A DNA stretch of 64,000 nucleotides from Sinomonas atrocyanea (GCF_030812675.1 NZ_JAUSTE010000001.1:1-64000); one strand, 5' to 3'. Positions 18,897-28,868 are shown, counted from the stretch's first letter. Notes: generated by a model not told the origin, from the letters alone. A program made the numbers and translations.

Positions 18897-19690
18897 AGTC
18901 CTATCTTCCTCCCCTCGAGATCCTGCTCGGCCGCGGCGCGCTCCTGCGCGGCGGCCTCGATCTCGTCCTCGGTGTCCGCGTCCGCGGTTCCCAGGCGCCA
19001 CGAGCGCCGGTGGAGCACGGTGGGCCCGTGCTCCAGGAGCGCCGCCCGGTGCTCGGCCGTGGCGTAGCCCTTGTTGACTGCCCAGCCGAAGCGCGGGTCC
19101 TCGGTCCCGTAGCCGACCATGAGCCCGTCCCGGGCCACCTTGGCGAGGATGCTGGCCGCGGCCACGGCCTGGCATGCAAGGTCGGCCTTGATCGTGGTCT
19201 GGACCGGGAGCAGGGGACCGGCGTCGGGCTCGTCGAACAGCGAGCCCTGGCCGCCCCGCGAGAGCCAGTCGTAGTTGCCGTCGAGGTGCACGGCGTCCGG
19301 CACGACGCCCTGGGCGGCGATCTCGGCCAGGGCGCGGCGTCCGGCCCGGCGCAGCGCCTCCATGATGCCCACCTCGTCGATCTCCTCCGCACCCGAGTGC
19401 CCCACGGCGGAGCCGACGCCCCACGCGCGGATCATCGGGACCAGCTCGACGCGGCGCTCGGGGGTGAGGAGCTTGCTGTCGCGCAGCACGGTGCGGGTCA
19501 CGACCCGCCGCGCGTCCACGACCACGATCCCGACGGAGACGGGGCCGGCGAGCGCCCCGCGGCCGACCTCGTCGCAGCCCGCGATGAGGGGTCCGTAGGC
19601 GCCCGCGAGCCGGTTCACGAACCGCAGCGTGGGAGCCGTGGAGCGACGCGGCCGTGGCGCCCGGGCCCCTGCGGCCATGCGGGTGCTCAT
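18893..19690 (-). CDS. rnhB: Ribonuclease HII
   Basis: Removes RNA from RNA-DNA hybrids and initiates ribonucleotide excision repair. 265 aa including an N-terminal ~40-residue basic extension and an acidic C-terminal tail beyond the E. coli length. Active-site acidic residues are visible in IAGCDEVGRGALAGP (Asp, Glu), HLDGNYDW (Asp) and the KADLACQAVAAASILAKVARD region. The start overlaps the lepB stop (ATGA), the stop overlaps the DUF2469 start. Part of the rplS-lepB-lepB-rnhB-DUF2469 run. Confidence 0.94.
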   Translation of the reverse strand: MSTRMAAGARAPRPRRSTAPTLRFVNRLAGAYGPLIAGCDEVGRGALAGPVSVGIVVVDARRVVTRTVLRDSKLLTPERRVELVPMIRAWGVGSAVGHSGAEEIDEVGIMEALRRAGRRALAEIAAQGVVPDAVHLDGNYDWLSRGGQGSLFDEPDAGPLLPVQTTIKADLACQAVAAASILAKVARDGLMVGYGTEDPRFGWAVNKGYATAEHRAALLEHGPTVLHRRSWRLGTADADTEDEIEAAAQERAAAEQDLEGRKIGL

Positions 19691-20436
19691 TTCGGTGCGG
19701 GCACGTCCTTGAACGTGTCCGGGTAGCTGTCGAGGGAGCGGATGCGGTTCAGCGGCCATGCGATCACGGCGGCCTGGCCTTCGACGTCGCCGATCGAGAC
19801 GAAGCCCGCACCCGGCTGGACCGAATTGTGGTAGCGCGAGTCCGAGGAGTGGTTCCTGTTGTCGCCCATCACCCAGATGCTGCCGGCCGGGACGGTGACG
19901 TCGAAGGGCACCACGTGCGGGGTCTCGGCGGGATTGACGTACGGCTCGTTGAGGGCGGCGCCGTTGACGGTGATGTGCTGGGAGGCGTCACAGCAGACCA
20001 CGTGGTCCCCGGGCAGCCCGATGACGCGCTTGATGAGGTGCTGCTGGGAGGTGTCCGGCAGCAGGCCCACGAACTCGAGCGCCTCCTGCACGGGGTTCGG
20101 TGCAGGCTGGGGCACTTCGGGGAGCCAGCCCTTCGTGTCCCTGAAGACCACGACCTCGCCCCTCTGCAGCGCGAAGTTGCGCGGCACGAACAGGTTCACG
20201 AAGATCCGGTCGTTCTCCTCGAGGGTGGGCACCATCGACTCTGACGGGATGTAGAACGCCTTGAAGAGGAAGGTCTTGATGAGGAAGGACAGCACGATGG
20301 CCACGCCGAGGATGATCGCGATCTCGCGGATCCACGCCATGAGGCCTCCGCGGCGCGGGGCCCCGTCGCCGCCTTCGCCGGGCGCTTCCGGCCCCGCTCC
20401 TGCGGCGTCGGCCCCGGCATCTCGGCTGCGCATCAC
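19687..20436 (-). CDS. lepB: Signal peptidase I, copy 1
   Basis: Membrane protease that removes Sec and Tat signal peptides; 249 aa. A charged cytosolic N-terminus precedes one transmembrane helix (residues ~35-57). The catalytic serine is in IPSESMVPTLE and the lysine in LIKRVIGLPGD; GDNRNHSSDSR is the conserved box E. Start codon is GTG 20436 or the adjacent ATG 20433, both overlapping the stop of the second lepB. Because two lepB genes lie in tandem, this one may differ in substrate range from its neighbour. Confidence 0.93.
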   Translation of the reverse strand: MMRSRDAGADAAGAGPEAPGEGGDGAPRRGGLMAWIREIAIILGVAIVLSFLIKTFLFKAFYIPSESMVPTLEENDRIFVNLFVPRNFALQRGEVVVFRDTKGWLPEVPQPAPNPVQEALEFVGLLPDTSQQHLIKRVIGLPGDHVVCCDASQHITVNGAALNEPYVNPAETPHVVPFDVTVPAGSIWVMGDNRNHSSDSRYHNSVQPGAGFVSIGDVEGQAAVIAWPLNRIRSLDSYPDTFKDVPAPK

Positions 20437-21116
20437 TGGGTGTCCTTCGTTGTCGGGGAGGCGGTGAACCCGCCCAATCTATCAAGTGGCCACAGGATCG
20501 CCACCGGTCGGCCGATCACCTTGTCCGCCCGGACGAGGCCGCCCCCGGGGGCGCCCAGCAGCGCTCGGGAATCGGCGGACTCCGAGCGGTGGTCGCCCAG
20601 CAGCCACAGCCGCCCGGCCGGCACGATGACGTCGAACCGCTGCTCGCTGGGCGCGTCGCCCGGGAACAGGTACGGCTCGTCGAGGGGCTGGCCGTTCACC
20701 TCGATTTTCCCACCGGCGGTGCAGCAGCGGACGTGGTCGCCGCCCACGCCGATGACCCGCTTGACGTACACGGTCTCGGTGGGCACGACGCCGAGCCACT
20801 CGGCCGCCCCCTGGAGGACGTCCCCCGCCCACCCGCGCCCCGAGGTGAGGGGTGCGAAGGAGCCCCTGCCGTCGAACACGACCACGTCTCCGCGGCGGAT
20901 CGGCGCCGGGTCGACCCCCGCACGGACGACGCCGATCCGGTCGCCCGGCTCGAGCAGCGGCTGCATGGACGCGGAGGGGATGTAGAAGACGTCGACGACG
21001 AACGAGCGGATGACCGCCCACACGACGAAGGCCAGCACGACGGCCAGAACGACCGAACGCCAGCCCCTCAGCCGGGACTGGCGTTCGGATCGTGCCATGG
21101 AGGTGGCGTTCAGCAC
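20433..21116 (-). CDS. lepB: Signal peptidase I, copy 2
   Basis: A second type I signal peptidase, 227 aa. One transmembrane helix (residues ~20-42) is followed by FYIPSASMQPLLEPGD (catalytic Ser), VKRVIGVGGDHV (catalytic Lys) and GDHRSESADSR. The box-E Asn of the first copy is replaced by His. It shares a CC dipeptide (HVRCC here, HVVCC in copy 1) after the box-D region, suggesting a disulfide or a lineage-specific feature. The start is uncertain: GTG 21116 or ATG 21098; neither has a clear Shine-Dalgarno. It lies 18 nt after rplS. Confidence 0.9.
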   Translation of the reverse strand: MLNATSMARSERQSRLRGWRSVVLAVVLAFVVWAVIRSFVVDVFYIPSASMQPLLEPGDRIGVVRAGVDPAPIRRGDVVVFDGRGSFAPLTSGRGWAGDVLQGAAEWLGVVPTETVYVKRVIGVGGDHVRCCTAGGKIEVNGQPLDEPYLFPGDAPSEQRFDVIVPAGRLWLLGDHRSESADSRALLGAPGGGLVRADKVIGRPVAILWPLDRLGGFTASPTTKDTQ

Positions 21117-21134
21117 GCTGGGAGCAGCCTGGGG

Positions 21135-21494
21135 CTACTTGGTGCGGCTGAAGTCGCGCTTCTCCTTGATCTTGGCGGCCTTGCCGCGCAGCTCGCGCAT
21201 GTAGTACAGCTTGGCGCGGCGCACGTCGCCCCGGGTCACGACCTCGATCTTGTCGATGATCGGGGAGTGCACGGGGAACGTGCGCTCGACGCCGACACCG
21301 AAGGAGACCTTGCGGACCGTGAAGGTCTCGCGCACGCCCTGGCCCTGACGGCCGAGGACGAAGCCCTGGAAGACCTGGACGCGCGAGTTCTTGCCCTCGA
21401 TGATGTTCACGTGCACCTTGATGGTGTCACCCGGCGCGAACGCGGGGATGTCAGAGCGCAGCGACGCGGCGTCGACGGAGTCGAGGATGTTCAT
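21135..21494 (-). CDS. rplS: 50S ribosomal protein L19
   Basis: 119-aa ribosomal protein at the 30S-50S interface. Typical segments are [29 protein letters not shown] and [15 protein letters not shown]. The second of two nearby ATGs (21494) is chosen because AGGAG then lies 8 nt upstream; the first ATG (21500) would be only 2 nt away. It heads a run with lepB, lepB, rnhB and DUF2469. Confidence 0.96.
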   Translation of the reverse strand: MNILDSVDAASLRSDIPAFAPGDTIKVHVNIIEGKNSRVQVFQGFVLGRQGQGVRETFTVRKVSFGVGVERTFPVHSPIIDKIEVVTRGDVRRAKLYYMRELRGKAAKIKEKRDFSRTK

Positions 21495-21672
21495 TGTCAT
21501 CTCTCCTGGCAGATGCCACAGGTCACCCGCTTTGGTGTGCGGCCCGCACCGCGCTCGGGCGATCGGGCCGGAATCCATGACCGCCCGCCGAAGGGCCCGG
21601 CAGGGCGGCGTGTCCATCACCGTTGGCTCAGGCCCCCTGTGGCAGGTCCAATGCCCGGCAGACACAACGCTC

Positions 21673-21682
21673 CATTGTGCCA
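21673..21682 (-). promoter_or_regulatory. Candidate promoter of rplS (TGGCACAATG element)
   Basis: The minus strand reads TGGCACAATG, identical to elements before rpsP (24094-24103) and smc (42730-42739). CACAAT would be the -10, with TG one base before it as in extended -10 promoters. It gives rplS a leader of about 170 nt. Confidence 0.45.
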
Positions 21683-21716
21683 TATCGGGGGCGGGGCCGT
21701 CATGTCGGCGGCCGCG

Positions 21717-22595
21717 TCAGGCGCGGGGCGCGGCCCGCCGGATCCGCCCGTCCGCCACCTCGTACCCGAGCTCACGCAGCACGGCGCGCTCGGCCTTGCC
21801 GTAGGGCGCGGCGTCCGCGCCGTCGAGGAGCTCGGGGCGGCGCGCCGCGGTCCGCCGCAGCTGCTGCTCGAGGCGCCAGGAGGCCACCTTGCCGTGGTTC
21901 CCGGACAGGAGCACCTCGGGCACCCCGTGGCCCCGCCAGAGCGAGGGCTTGGTGTAGACGGGGTACTCGAGCAGCCCGTCCGCGTGGGACTCCTCCACGA
22001 GGGACTCGGGGTTGCCGACGACGCCGGGCAGGAGCCGTCCGACCGCCTCGACCATGGCCATGACCGCCACCTCTCCCCCGTTGAGCACGTAGTCCCCGAG
22101 GCTCACGGGGCGCACGTCGAAGCGCTGGGCCGCCCAGTCCAGGACGCGCTCGTCGATGCCCTCGTACCGCCCGCACGCGAATGCGAGCGTGGGCTCCTCG
22201 GAGAGCTCGTAGGCCATCGCCTGGGTGAAGACCGCGCCCGCGGGGGACGGCACGATGAGCACCGGGCGGCGCGCGGAGGCCGGGCCGGCGTCGTGCGCGG
22301 CCTCCTCCGTCGGCGCGGCCTGCCCGGCCTCCCCCATGCTGCCCGGCTGCTCCGCCGTGGCTGCCTGCGACGCGAGGACGTGCTCGAGGGCCAGCGCCCA
22401 CGGCTCGGCCTTCATGACCATGCCGGCGCCGCCGCCGTAGGGCGTGTCGTCCACCGTCCGGTGGCGGTCGAAGGTGAAGTCGCGCAGGTCATGCACTGCC
22501 AGCTCCAGCAGCCCGTCCTCCTGGGCGCGGCCCAGGAGGGAGAGCCGCAGCGGGGCGAGGTACTCGGGGAAGATGCTGACGACGTCGATGCGCAC
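21717..22595 (-). CDS. trmD: tRNA (guanine-37-N1)-methyltransferase
   Basis: Methylates G37 next to the anticodon, preventing frameshifting. 292 aa. The SPOUT trefoil-knot region is visible: [21 protein letters not shown] and [13 protein letters not shown]; the C-terminal domain contains [11 protein letters not shown] and the [13 protein letters not shown] motif. Residues ~75-109 are an Ala/Gln/Glu-rich low-complexity insertion absent from most homologues. The GTG start abuts the rimM stop, consistent with translational coupling in rpsP-khpA-rimM-trmD. Confidence 0.95.
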   Translation of the reverse strand: MRIDVVSIFPEYLAPLRLSLLGRAQEDGLLELAVHDLRDFTFDRHRTVDDTPYGGGAGMVMKAEPWALALEHVLASQAATAEQPGSMGEAGQAAPTEEAAHDAGPASARRPVLIVPSPAGAVFTQAMAYELSEEPTLAFACGRYEGIDERVLDWAAQRFDVRPVSLGDYVLNGGEVAVMAMVEAVGRLLPGVVGNPESLVEESHADGLLEYPVYTKPSLWRGHGVPEVLLSGNHGKVASWRLEQQLRRTAARRPELLDGADAAPYGKAERAVLRELGYEVADGRIRRAAPRA

Positions 22596-23171
22596 CTAGG
22601 CCTCCGACCCCGGCTGCCGCTCCGGGCCGCCGCCGGCGGCCCCGGCGTCGGCCCCGGCGTCGCCGGTGTCGAGGTTGAGCTCGAGGAGGCCGGGCGGCGG
22701 GACGAGGACGATGAAGCCGCCCTCGACGTCGACTTCGGGCACGATCTCCTCCACGAACGGGACGAGCACCTCCCCAGCGGGCGTGTCGAGGACGAGGAGG
22801 TCCTGCACGGGCATGGTCTGGAGCGCGGCGACCGTGCCGACGTCGCGGCCGTCGACGCGGACGGCCAGGCCCACGAGCTCGTGCTCGTACCAGCCCTCGT
22901 CGTCGTCCTCGAGGTCCTCCGACTCGAGGTAAAGCTTGACTCCGCGGAGCTGCTCGGCGCGGGTCCGGTCGGGCACCTCGGCGAAGGCGAGCAGGAGGAT
23001 GTCCTTGTTCCAGCGCGCGCCCTCGAGCGTCAGCGGGCCGCTCGAGGCGGGCTCGACGATGAATGCGGTGCCGGGGACGAACCGGTCCTCGGGGGCGTCG
23101 GTGAGGACCTGGACGGTGACCTCGCCGCGGATGCCGTGCGGCTTGCCGATCCGTGCGACCTGGACCTGCAT
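22596..23171 (-). CDS. rimM: Ribosome maturation factor RimM
   Basis: 191-aa 16S processing factor that binds S19 and helps mature the 30S head. The N-terminal barrel starts VARIGKPHGIRGEVTVQVLTD, and the C-terminal PRC-barrel has the YEHELVGLAVRV and VPFVEEIVPEVD segments. An extra ~25-residue Gly/Ala tail ends the protein. Start is set by AGGAGG 7 nt before the ATG. A strong hairpin lies between this gene and khpA, so it may have its own promoter or be reached by read-through. Confidence 0.93.
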   Translation of the reverse strand: MQVQVARIGKPHGIRGEVTVQVLTDAPEDRFVPGTAFIVEPASSGPLTLEGARWNKDILLLAFAEVPDRTRAEQLRGVKLYLESEDLEDDDEGWYEHELVGLAVRVDGRDVGTVAALQTMPVQDLLVLDTPAGEVLVPFVEEIVPEVDVEGGFIVLVPPPGLLELNLDTGDAGADAGAAGGGPERQPGSEA

Positions 23172-23250
23172 GGGATGGGCCTCCTGCGTCGTGGGCCGGG
23201 AAGGCCCGTCGGGGTGCGGTGCGCGGCTGGCCGCCGCGAGGGTGGAAACA

Positions 23251-23290
23251 GCTCCGGCCCCTCCACCCTGGTGGGAGGAGGGGCCGGAGC
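23251..23290 (-). terminator. Hairpin between khpA and rimM
   Basis: A 14-bp perfect stem (23251-23264 with 23277-23290) has additional inner pairing. It lies 15 nt beyond the khpA stop and 80 nt before the rimM start, so it may terminate or attenuate transcription from rpsP into rimM-trmD. Confidence 0.6.
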
Positions 23291-23304
23291 GGGGTGAGGC
23301 AGTG

Positions 23305-23547
23305 TCAGCGGCGGCGGTCCGTGTCGACCACGTCGACGCGGACCGGCTCGCCGTCGGCGAGGGCCGCGACCACAGTGCGCAGTGCACGCGCCGTGCGCCC
23401 CTGGCGGCCGATGACGCGTCCGAGGTCGTCCTCGTGGACGCGCACCTCGAGGACGTCGCCGCGGCGGCCGCTCTTGGCCTGGACCGCGACGTCATCGGGG
23501 TTGTCCACGATGCCGCGGACCAGGTGCTCGAGTGCCTCGGCCAGCAA
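23305..23547 (-). CDS. khpA: KH-domain RNA-binding protein KhpA
   Basis: 80-aa single KH-domain protein. The RNA-binding loop GRVIGRQGRTARALR has the GxxG signature. KhpA homologues act with KhpB in small-RNA or mRNA binding and cell elongation control in Gram-positives. The start codon is TTG 23547, one base after the rpsP stop; no ATG or GTG start that keeps the KH domain is available. The rpsP-khpA-rimM-trmD order is widespread. Confidence 0.9.
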   Translation of the reverse strand: MLAEALEHLVRGIVDNPDDVAVQAKSGRRGDVLEVRVHEDDLGRVIGRQGRTARALRTVVAALADGEPVRVDVVDTDRRR

Positions 23548-23548
23548 G

Positions 23549-23956
23549 TTACTCAGCCTCGGCCTCTGCGGGGGCCTCGGCGGACTCCTCGGCCTCCTTG
23601 GACGCCTTCGGTGCCTCGGGGAGGATCACGGAGCCCTTCTCGGGGGCCACGAACGGCTCCTTGCCCTTCGGGTACTTCAGGGTGCCCTCGGTGCCCGGGA
23701 GGCCCTTGAACTTCTGCCAGTCGCCGGTGATCTTGAGGAGCACCTGGACCTGCTCGGTCGGCTGGGCGCCGACGCCGAGCCAGTACTGGGCACGCTCGGA
23801 GTTGACCTCGATGAACGAGGGCTCCTCGGTGGGGTGGTACTTGCCGATCTCCTCGATCGCACGGCCATCGCGCTTGGTGCGCGAGTCGGCGACGACGATG
23901 CGGTAGTACGGGGCGCGCATCTTGCCGAAGCGCTTGAGTCGAATCTTAACGGCCAC
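23549..23956 (-). CDS. rpsP: 30S ribosomal protein S16
   Basis: 135-aa ribosomal protein. The core [21 protein letters not shown] and [14 protein letters not shown] are typical; the last ~45 residues are a Glu/Ala-rich acidic tail common in actinobacterial S16. The GTG start at 23956 is used because it gives the conserved VAVKIRL N-terminus. AGGAG lies about 11 nt upstream, slightly far. First gene of the operon with khpA. Confidence 0.95.
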   Translation of the reverse strand: MAVKIRLKRFGKMRAPYYRIVVADSRTKRDGRAIEEIGKYHPTEEPSFIEVNSERAQYWLGVGAQPTEQVQVLLKITGDWQKFKGLPGTEGTLKYPKGKEPFVAPEKGSVILPEAPKASKEAEESAEAPAEAEAE

Positions 23957-24093
23957 GGTTGTGGTCACTCCTGTTTCTGCACATGAGGCGAGCCCGGACT
24001 TTTCCGCTCCCGTGGGGCGGGCCGTACTTCGCCAGGGCTCCGATGGACACAACCGCACGCGGAGAGAGGGGGCCGCGCGGATTGGTACCTGAC

Positions 24094-24103
24094 CATTGTG
24101 CCA
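24094..24103 (-). promoter_or_regulatory. Candidate promoter of rpsP (TGGCACAATG element)
   Basis: The minus strand reads TGGCACAATG, the same 10-mer as before rplS and smc. If CACAAT is the -10, transcription starts about 24087, giving an rpsP leader of about 130 nt. Confidence 0.45.
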
Positions 24104-24142
24104 GATCCGGGGGCGATTCGCATGCCGCCGGACCGCGGCGCG

Positions 24143-24598
24143 TCAGGAACTCGCCCAGACGAAGAGCTCCTGCCGGTTCGAGTCGTCGACGTCGGCGGCC
24201 AGCTTGGCCAGCTGCTCGACGTAGTCGTACGCCTCCCGCGCGTCGAACGGGAGGTCCTCCTGGTCGACCCAGGCCGCCGCAACGCGCTCCACGGCGTTGC
24301 CCTCCCCCTCCTCGGATTCGAAGACGAGGAGGTCGGCGAGGGCCCGGACCATGGTGGAGGGCACCGCGAGGAGGCTGTCCGAGGAGACGTCGACCATGGT
24401 GAGCTCGTAGTCGGCGCCGGGGGCGTGCACCGCGGTTCCCACCAGGGAGCCGAGCTGCTCGATCTCGTAGTCCGAGACGCCCGGGATCCTCAGGCCCCCG
24501 GTGTCCTCGGCATCGCCGCCGTCGAGCTGGGAAGCCCGGGCGAGCGCGTCGGCGTGCGTGGAGACGAAGATCTCGGCGAACGGACTGGGAGCGGACAC
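24143..24598 (-). CDS. Hypothetical acidic protein
   Basis: I do not recognise this 151-aa protein. It is strongly acidic (many Asp/Glu), has no signal peptide, membrane segment or cysteine motif, and ends in a hydrophobic FVWASS. The predicted structure is mixed helical: a helix near residues 105-120 (AVERVAAAWVDQED) and YDYVEQLAKLAADV. The GTG at 24598 has GGGGGA upstream. It is a single gene between VOC and rpsP with codon use like its neighbours, which supports it as real. Confidence 0.7.
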   Translation of the reverse strand: MSAPSPFAEIFVSTHADALARASQLDGGDAEDTGGLRIPGVSDYEIEQLGSLVGTAVHAPGADYELTMVDVSSDSLLAVPSTMVRALADLLVFESEEGEGNAVERVAAAWVDQEDLPFDAREAYDYVEQLAKLAADVDDSNRQELFVWASS

Positions 24599-24686
24599 GT
24601 CTTCCCCCTCTGTGGGCGCTGGACTGCGGTTCGGGCTGCAGGTGCCCGCGGCGGCCGCGGACTTTCCGAGCGTAGCGCAGGGAACG

Positions 24687-25583
24687 TCAGGCGTGCACGG
24701 ACGCCATGCGGATCTGGTTGCGCCACGGGTCCTCGAAGCGCAGCTCGGCGCCGGTGTGGCGGGTGGCGACGCCGGCCACCTTGAGCCGGTCCGCGGCCGC
24801 GAGGACGTCGTCCTGGGTGCCGACCCTGATGAGGACCTCGCCGAGCCCCAGCGTGTCCTTGCGCGGGCCGGCGCCGCGCGAGTTCCACACGTTCATCGCC
24901 ATGTGGTGGTGGTAGCGGCCGGCCGAGACGAACAGGGCCTGGCCGTGCCAGCCCGAGGTCTTCTCGAATCCGAGCGTGTCGACATAGAACTTCTGCGCCG
25001 TCTCGACGTCGCCGACCTGGAGGTGGACATGGCCGACGCCGGCCTCCGCCTCCCGCTGCCCCTCGAGGGACGCCTCGGTCAGGTTCTGGTTGAGGAAGGC
25101 CTGCGGGGCCAGCGGCAGCGAGTCCATGACCACCTGGCCGGCGTTCCACTGCCAGGTCTCGCGCGGCTTGTCGAAGTAGAGCTCCACGCCGTTGCCCTCG
25201 GGGTCGGTGAAGTAGAACGCCTCGGAGACGAGGTGGTCGGCGCTGCCGGCGAAGAGCCGCGGGTCGTACTGGGCCGCGGTGGCGACGGTCGCCGCGAGGT
25301 CCGCGCGGCGCTCGAACAGGATGGCGGTGTGGAAGAGGCCGGCCTCGCCGCGCCCGGGGAGCTGCAGCCCCGCGGCGGGACTGAGGTGGATGACCGGCAG
25401 GCCCTGGCGGCCCAGGTACACCCCGCCGAGCGACTCGCTGATCGGCACGAGGCCCAGGGCGCGCTCGTAGTAGTCGAGCATGAGCTTCATGTCGCCGACC
25501 TTGAGCATGACGGTGCCCATCGCGAGGTCGGCCGGAAGCAGGTCTCCGGGGGCGGGCTGGGTGGGGGCGGCGGATGTGGTCAC
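24687..25583 (-). CDS. VOC-family dioxygenase-like protein (two glyoxalase-fold modules)
   Basis: 298-aa protein with two vicinal-oxygen-chelate modules. The first (residues ~30-150) contains GTVMLKVGDM, FHTAILF and VELYFD; the second (~180-285) contains GHVHLQVGD, a GRYHHHMAMNVW segment and LRFEDPW. His and Glu residues at these places fit the metal ligands of the catechol-2,3-dioxygenase-like group, but the substrate cannot be read. GTG 25583 is chosen as start because AAGGAG lies 6 nt upstream. A perfect 12-bp palindrome 45 nt upstream suggests control by a MarR-type regulator, typical of quinone or aromatic-stress VOC genes. Confidence 0.8.
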   Translation of the reverse strand: MTTSAAPTQPAPGDLLPADLAMGTVMLKVGDMKLMLDYYERALGLVPISESLGGVYLGRQGLPVIHLSPAAGLQLPGRGEAGLFHTAILFERRADLAATVATAAQYDPRLFAGSADHLVSEAFYFTDPEGNGVELYFDKPRETWQWNAGQVVMDSLPLAPQAFLNQNLTEASLEGQREAEAGVGHVHLQVGDVETAQKFYVDTLGFEKTSGWHGQALFVSAGRYHHHMAMNVWNSRGAGPRKDTLGLGEVLIRVGTQDDVLAAADRLKVAGVATRHTGAELRFEDPWRNQIRMASVHA

Positions 25584-25628
25584 GGGGAGCTCCTTGGCTG
25601 TCGGGGTCTGCATCAAGCGTACGTTTAC

Positions 25629-25640
25629 TTGAAGCTTCAA
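25629..25640. promoter_or_regulatory. Palindromic operator TTGAAGCTTCAA
   Basis: A perfect 12-bp palindrome sits 46 nt upstream of the VOC start, between it and the amidohydrolase stop. The low-GC sequence is unusual in this genome. MarR-family repressors bind such ATTGAA/TTCAAT-type palindromes, so this is a likely repressor site for the VOC gene. No MarR gene is in the window. Confidence 0.6.
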
Positions 25641-25657
25641 TCAAGCCCGGGTATTCC

Positions 25658-26761
25658 CTAGACCGCGGCCGCCTCCGCTGCCCCGGCGATCCGCTGCCCG
25701 TCCCGCAGCACGTGCAGCGGGGCCGCGAGCGTCCCGACGTCGGCACGGGGGTCCTCCCTGACGACCACGGCGTCCGCGGGGTCGCCCTCGGCGAGGCCGG
25801 CGGCGCCCAGCCATCCCCGCGCGGCCCAGCACGCGGCGTCGACCGCGGCGGCCGGCCCGATCGCCGCGGCGAGCTCGGCGACCTCGTCCGCGATCCGCCC
25901 GTGCGCGATCACCGTGCCGGCGTCGGTGCCCGCGTAGATCCGCACCCCGGCATCGTGCGCTGCGGCCACGCGCTCGTGCCGGCGTTCCCACAGGGCGCGC
26001 ATGTGCGCCGCATAGCGAGGGAACTTCGCGTGGCCCTGGGCGGCGATGTCGGGGAAGGTCGCGATGTTGACCAGTGTCGGGACGATGGGGATACCGGCCT
26101 CGGCCAAGCGGGGCAGATGCCGTTCCTGCAGGCCCGTCGCGTGCTCGAGGCAGTCGATCCCGGCGTCGATGAGGTGGTCGATGGTCTCCTCCGCGAACGT
26201 GTGCGCGGTGACGCGGGCCCCCTCGGCGTGCGCGGCGGAGACGGCCTCGCGGAGCACGGCGGGCGGGAACGCGGGTGCCAGGTCTCCGGCGTCGCGGTCG
26301 ATCCAGTCGGCGACGAGCTTGACCCAGCCGTCGCCGGCCCGCGCCTGCGCCACGACGGCCTCCATGAGGTCCTCGGGATCCACCTCGTGCGCGAGGCCGC
26401 GGAGGTAGCGGCGGGACCGAGCCAGGTGGCGGCCGGCGCGCACGAGGCGCGGGACGTCGTCGCGCGCCTGCAGCCAGCGGGTGTCGGTGGGGCTGCCGCA
26501 GTCGCGGACCAGGAGGACGCCGGCCGCCGCCTCGGAGCGCGCGTGGGCGAGGGCCGCGGCGTCATCCGGCGCACCGCCGGGCACCAGCCCCACGTGGCAG
26601 TGCGCGTCCACGAGGCCGGGGAGCACCCATCCGCGGAGCGTCGTGGCCGGGGGCGCCTCGGGGCGGCGGAAGGTGATCCGCCCGTCGGCGATCCAGGCCT
26701 CCGGCCGCAGGTCGGCGGGGCCGGCGAGGACGGGGCCGCTGAGGTGGACGACGTCATGCAT
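25658..26761 (-). CDS. Amidohydrolase (imidazolonepropionase/prolidase-like)
   Basis: 367-aa metal-dependent hydrolase of the amidohydrolase superfamily. Visible metal or catalytic motifs are DAHCHVG (HxH), WVKLVADW (Lys), VTAHTF (His), CLEHATG (His) and YAGTDAGT (Asp). The order fits the imidazolonepropionase-like branch, but the substrate is unknown. ATG 26761 is used; a TAGGCT hexamer ends 7 nt before it and no Shine-Dalgarno is seen, so it may be leaderless. It is divergent from the riboswitch-controlled thiC, with the two promoters nearly touching, but a role in thiamine metabolism is only a guess. Confidence 0.82.
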   Translation of the reverse strand: MHDVVHLSGPVLAGPADLRPEAWIADGRITFRRPEAPPATTLRGWVLPGLVDAHCHVGLVPGGAPDDAAALAHARSEAAAGVLLVRDCGSPTDTRWLQARDDVPRLVRAGRHLARSRRYLRGLAHEVDPEDLMEAVVAQARAGDGWVKLVADWIDRDAGDLAPAFPPAVLREAVSAAHAEGARVTAHTFAEETIDHLIDAGIDCLEHATGLQERHLPRLAEAGIPIVPTLVNIATFPDIAAQGHAKFPRYAAHMRALWERRHERVAAAHDAGVRIYAGTDAGTVIAHGRIADEVAELAAAIGPAAAVDAACWAARGWLGAAGLAEGDPADAVVVREDPRADVGTLAAPLHVLRDGQRIAGAAEAAAV

Positions 26762-26768
26762 GCCGCCC

Positions 26769-26790
26769 AGCCTAGCGGCCGTGCTAGGGT
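26769..26790. promoter_or_regulatory. Divergent -10 hexamers (amidohydrolase / thiC)
   Basis: On the minus strand TAGGCT (26769-26774) lies 7 nt before the amidohydrolase ATG. On the plus strand TAGGGT (26785-26790) lies about 10 nt before the TPP riboswitch. Both fit TANNNT. Only 10 nt separate them, so the two promoters probably interfere. No clear -35 for either. Confidence 0.45.
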
Positions 26791-26798
26791 CCAAGGCG

Positions 26799-28651
<1,853 letters not shown>

Positions 28652-28674
28652 GGTCGGTCAGGGGCGGCTCGCCG

Positions 28675-28767
28675 GAAGTGCGGTTCTCGCCCTGCAGTGC
28701 GCGAATCGTGGACTGCAGGGCGAAACGCGCACTGCAGTCAGAGCCTGCGGCGGAAGGCGCACTTCTC
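28675..28767. repeat. Compound CTGCAG-rich inverted repeat
   Basis: Three units related to AGTGCGNNTTTCGCCCTGCAGT occur within 93 bp: one plus-oriented (28677-28698), one minus-oriented (28711-28732), and a more diverged minus-oriented one reaching 28767. A 12-bp arm at 28692-28703 is repeated inverted at 28726-28737, and the ends GAAGTGC/GCACTTC also pair. It resembles a dispersed palindromic repeat cluster of the REP type. No second copy is seen in this window. Confidence 0.5.
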
Positions 28768-28868
28768 GTCGACTGGGGGACAGCGCCGGCGGGCGCGATC
28801 AGGGCCAGGCGCTGCTGGGCGACCTCGCGCACCCACGGGGCGACCTCGCGCGGGGCGGACGACGGCGG

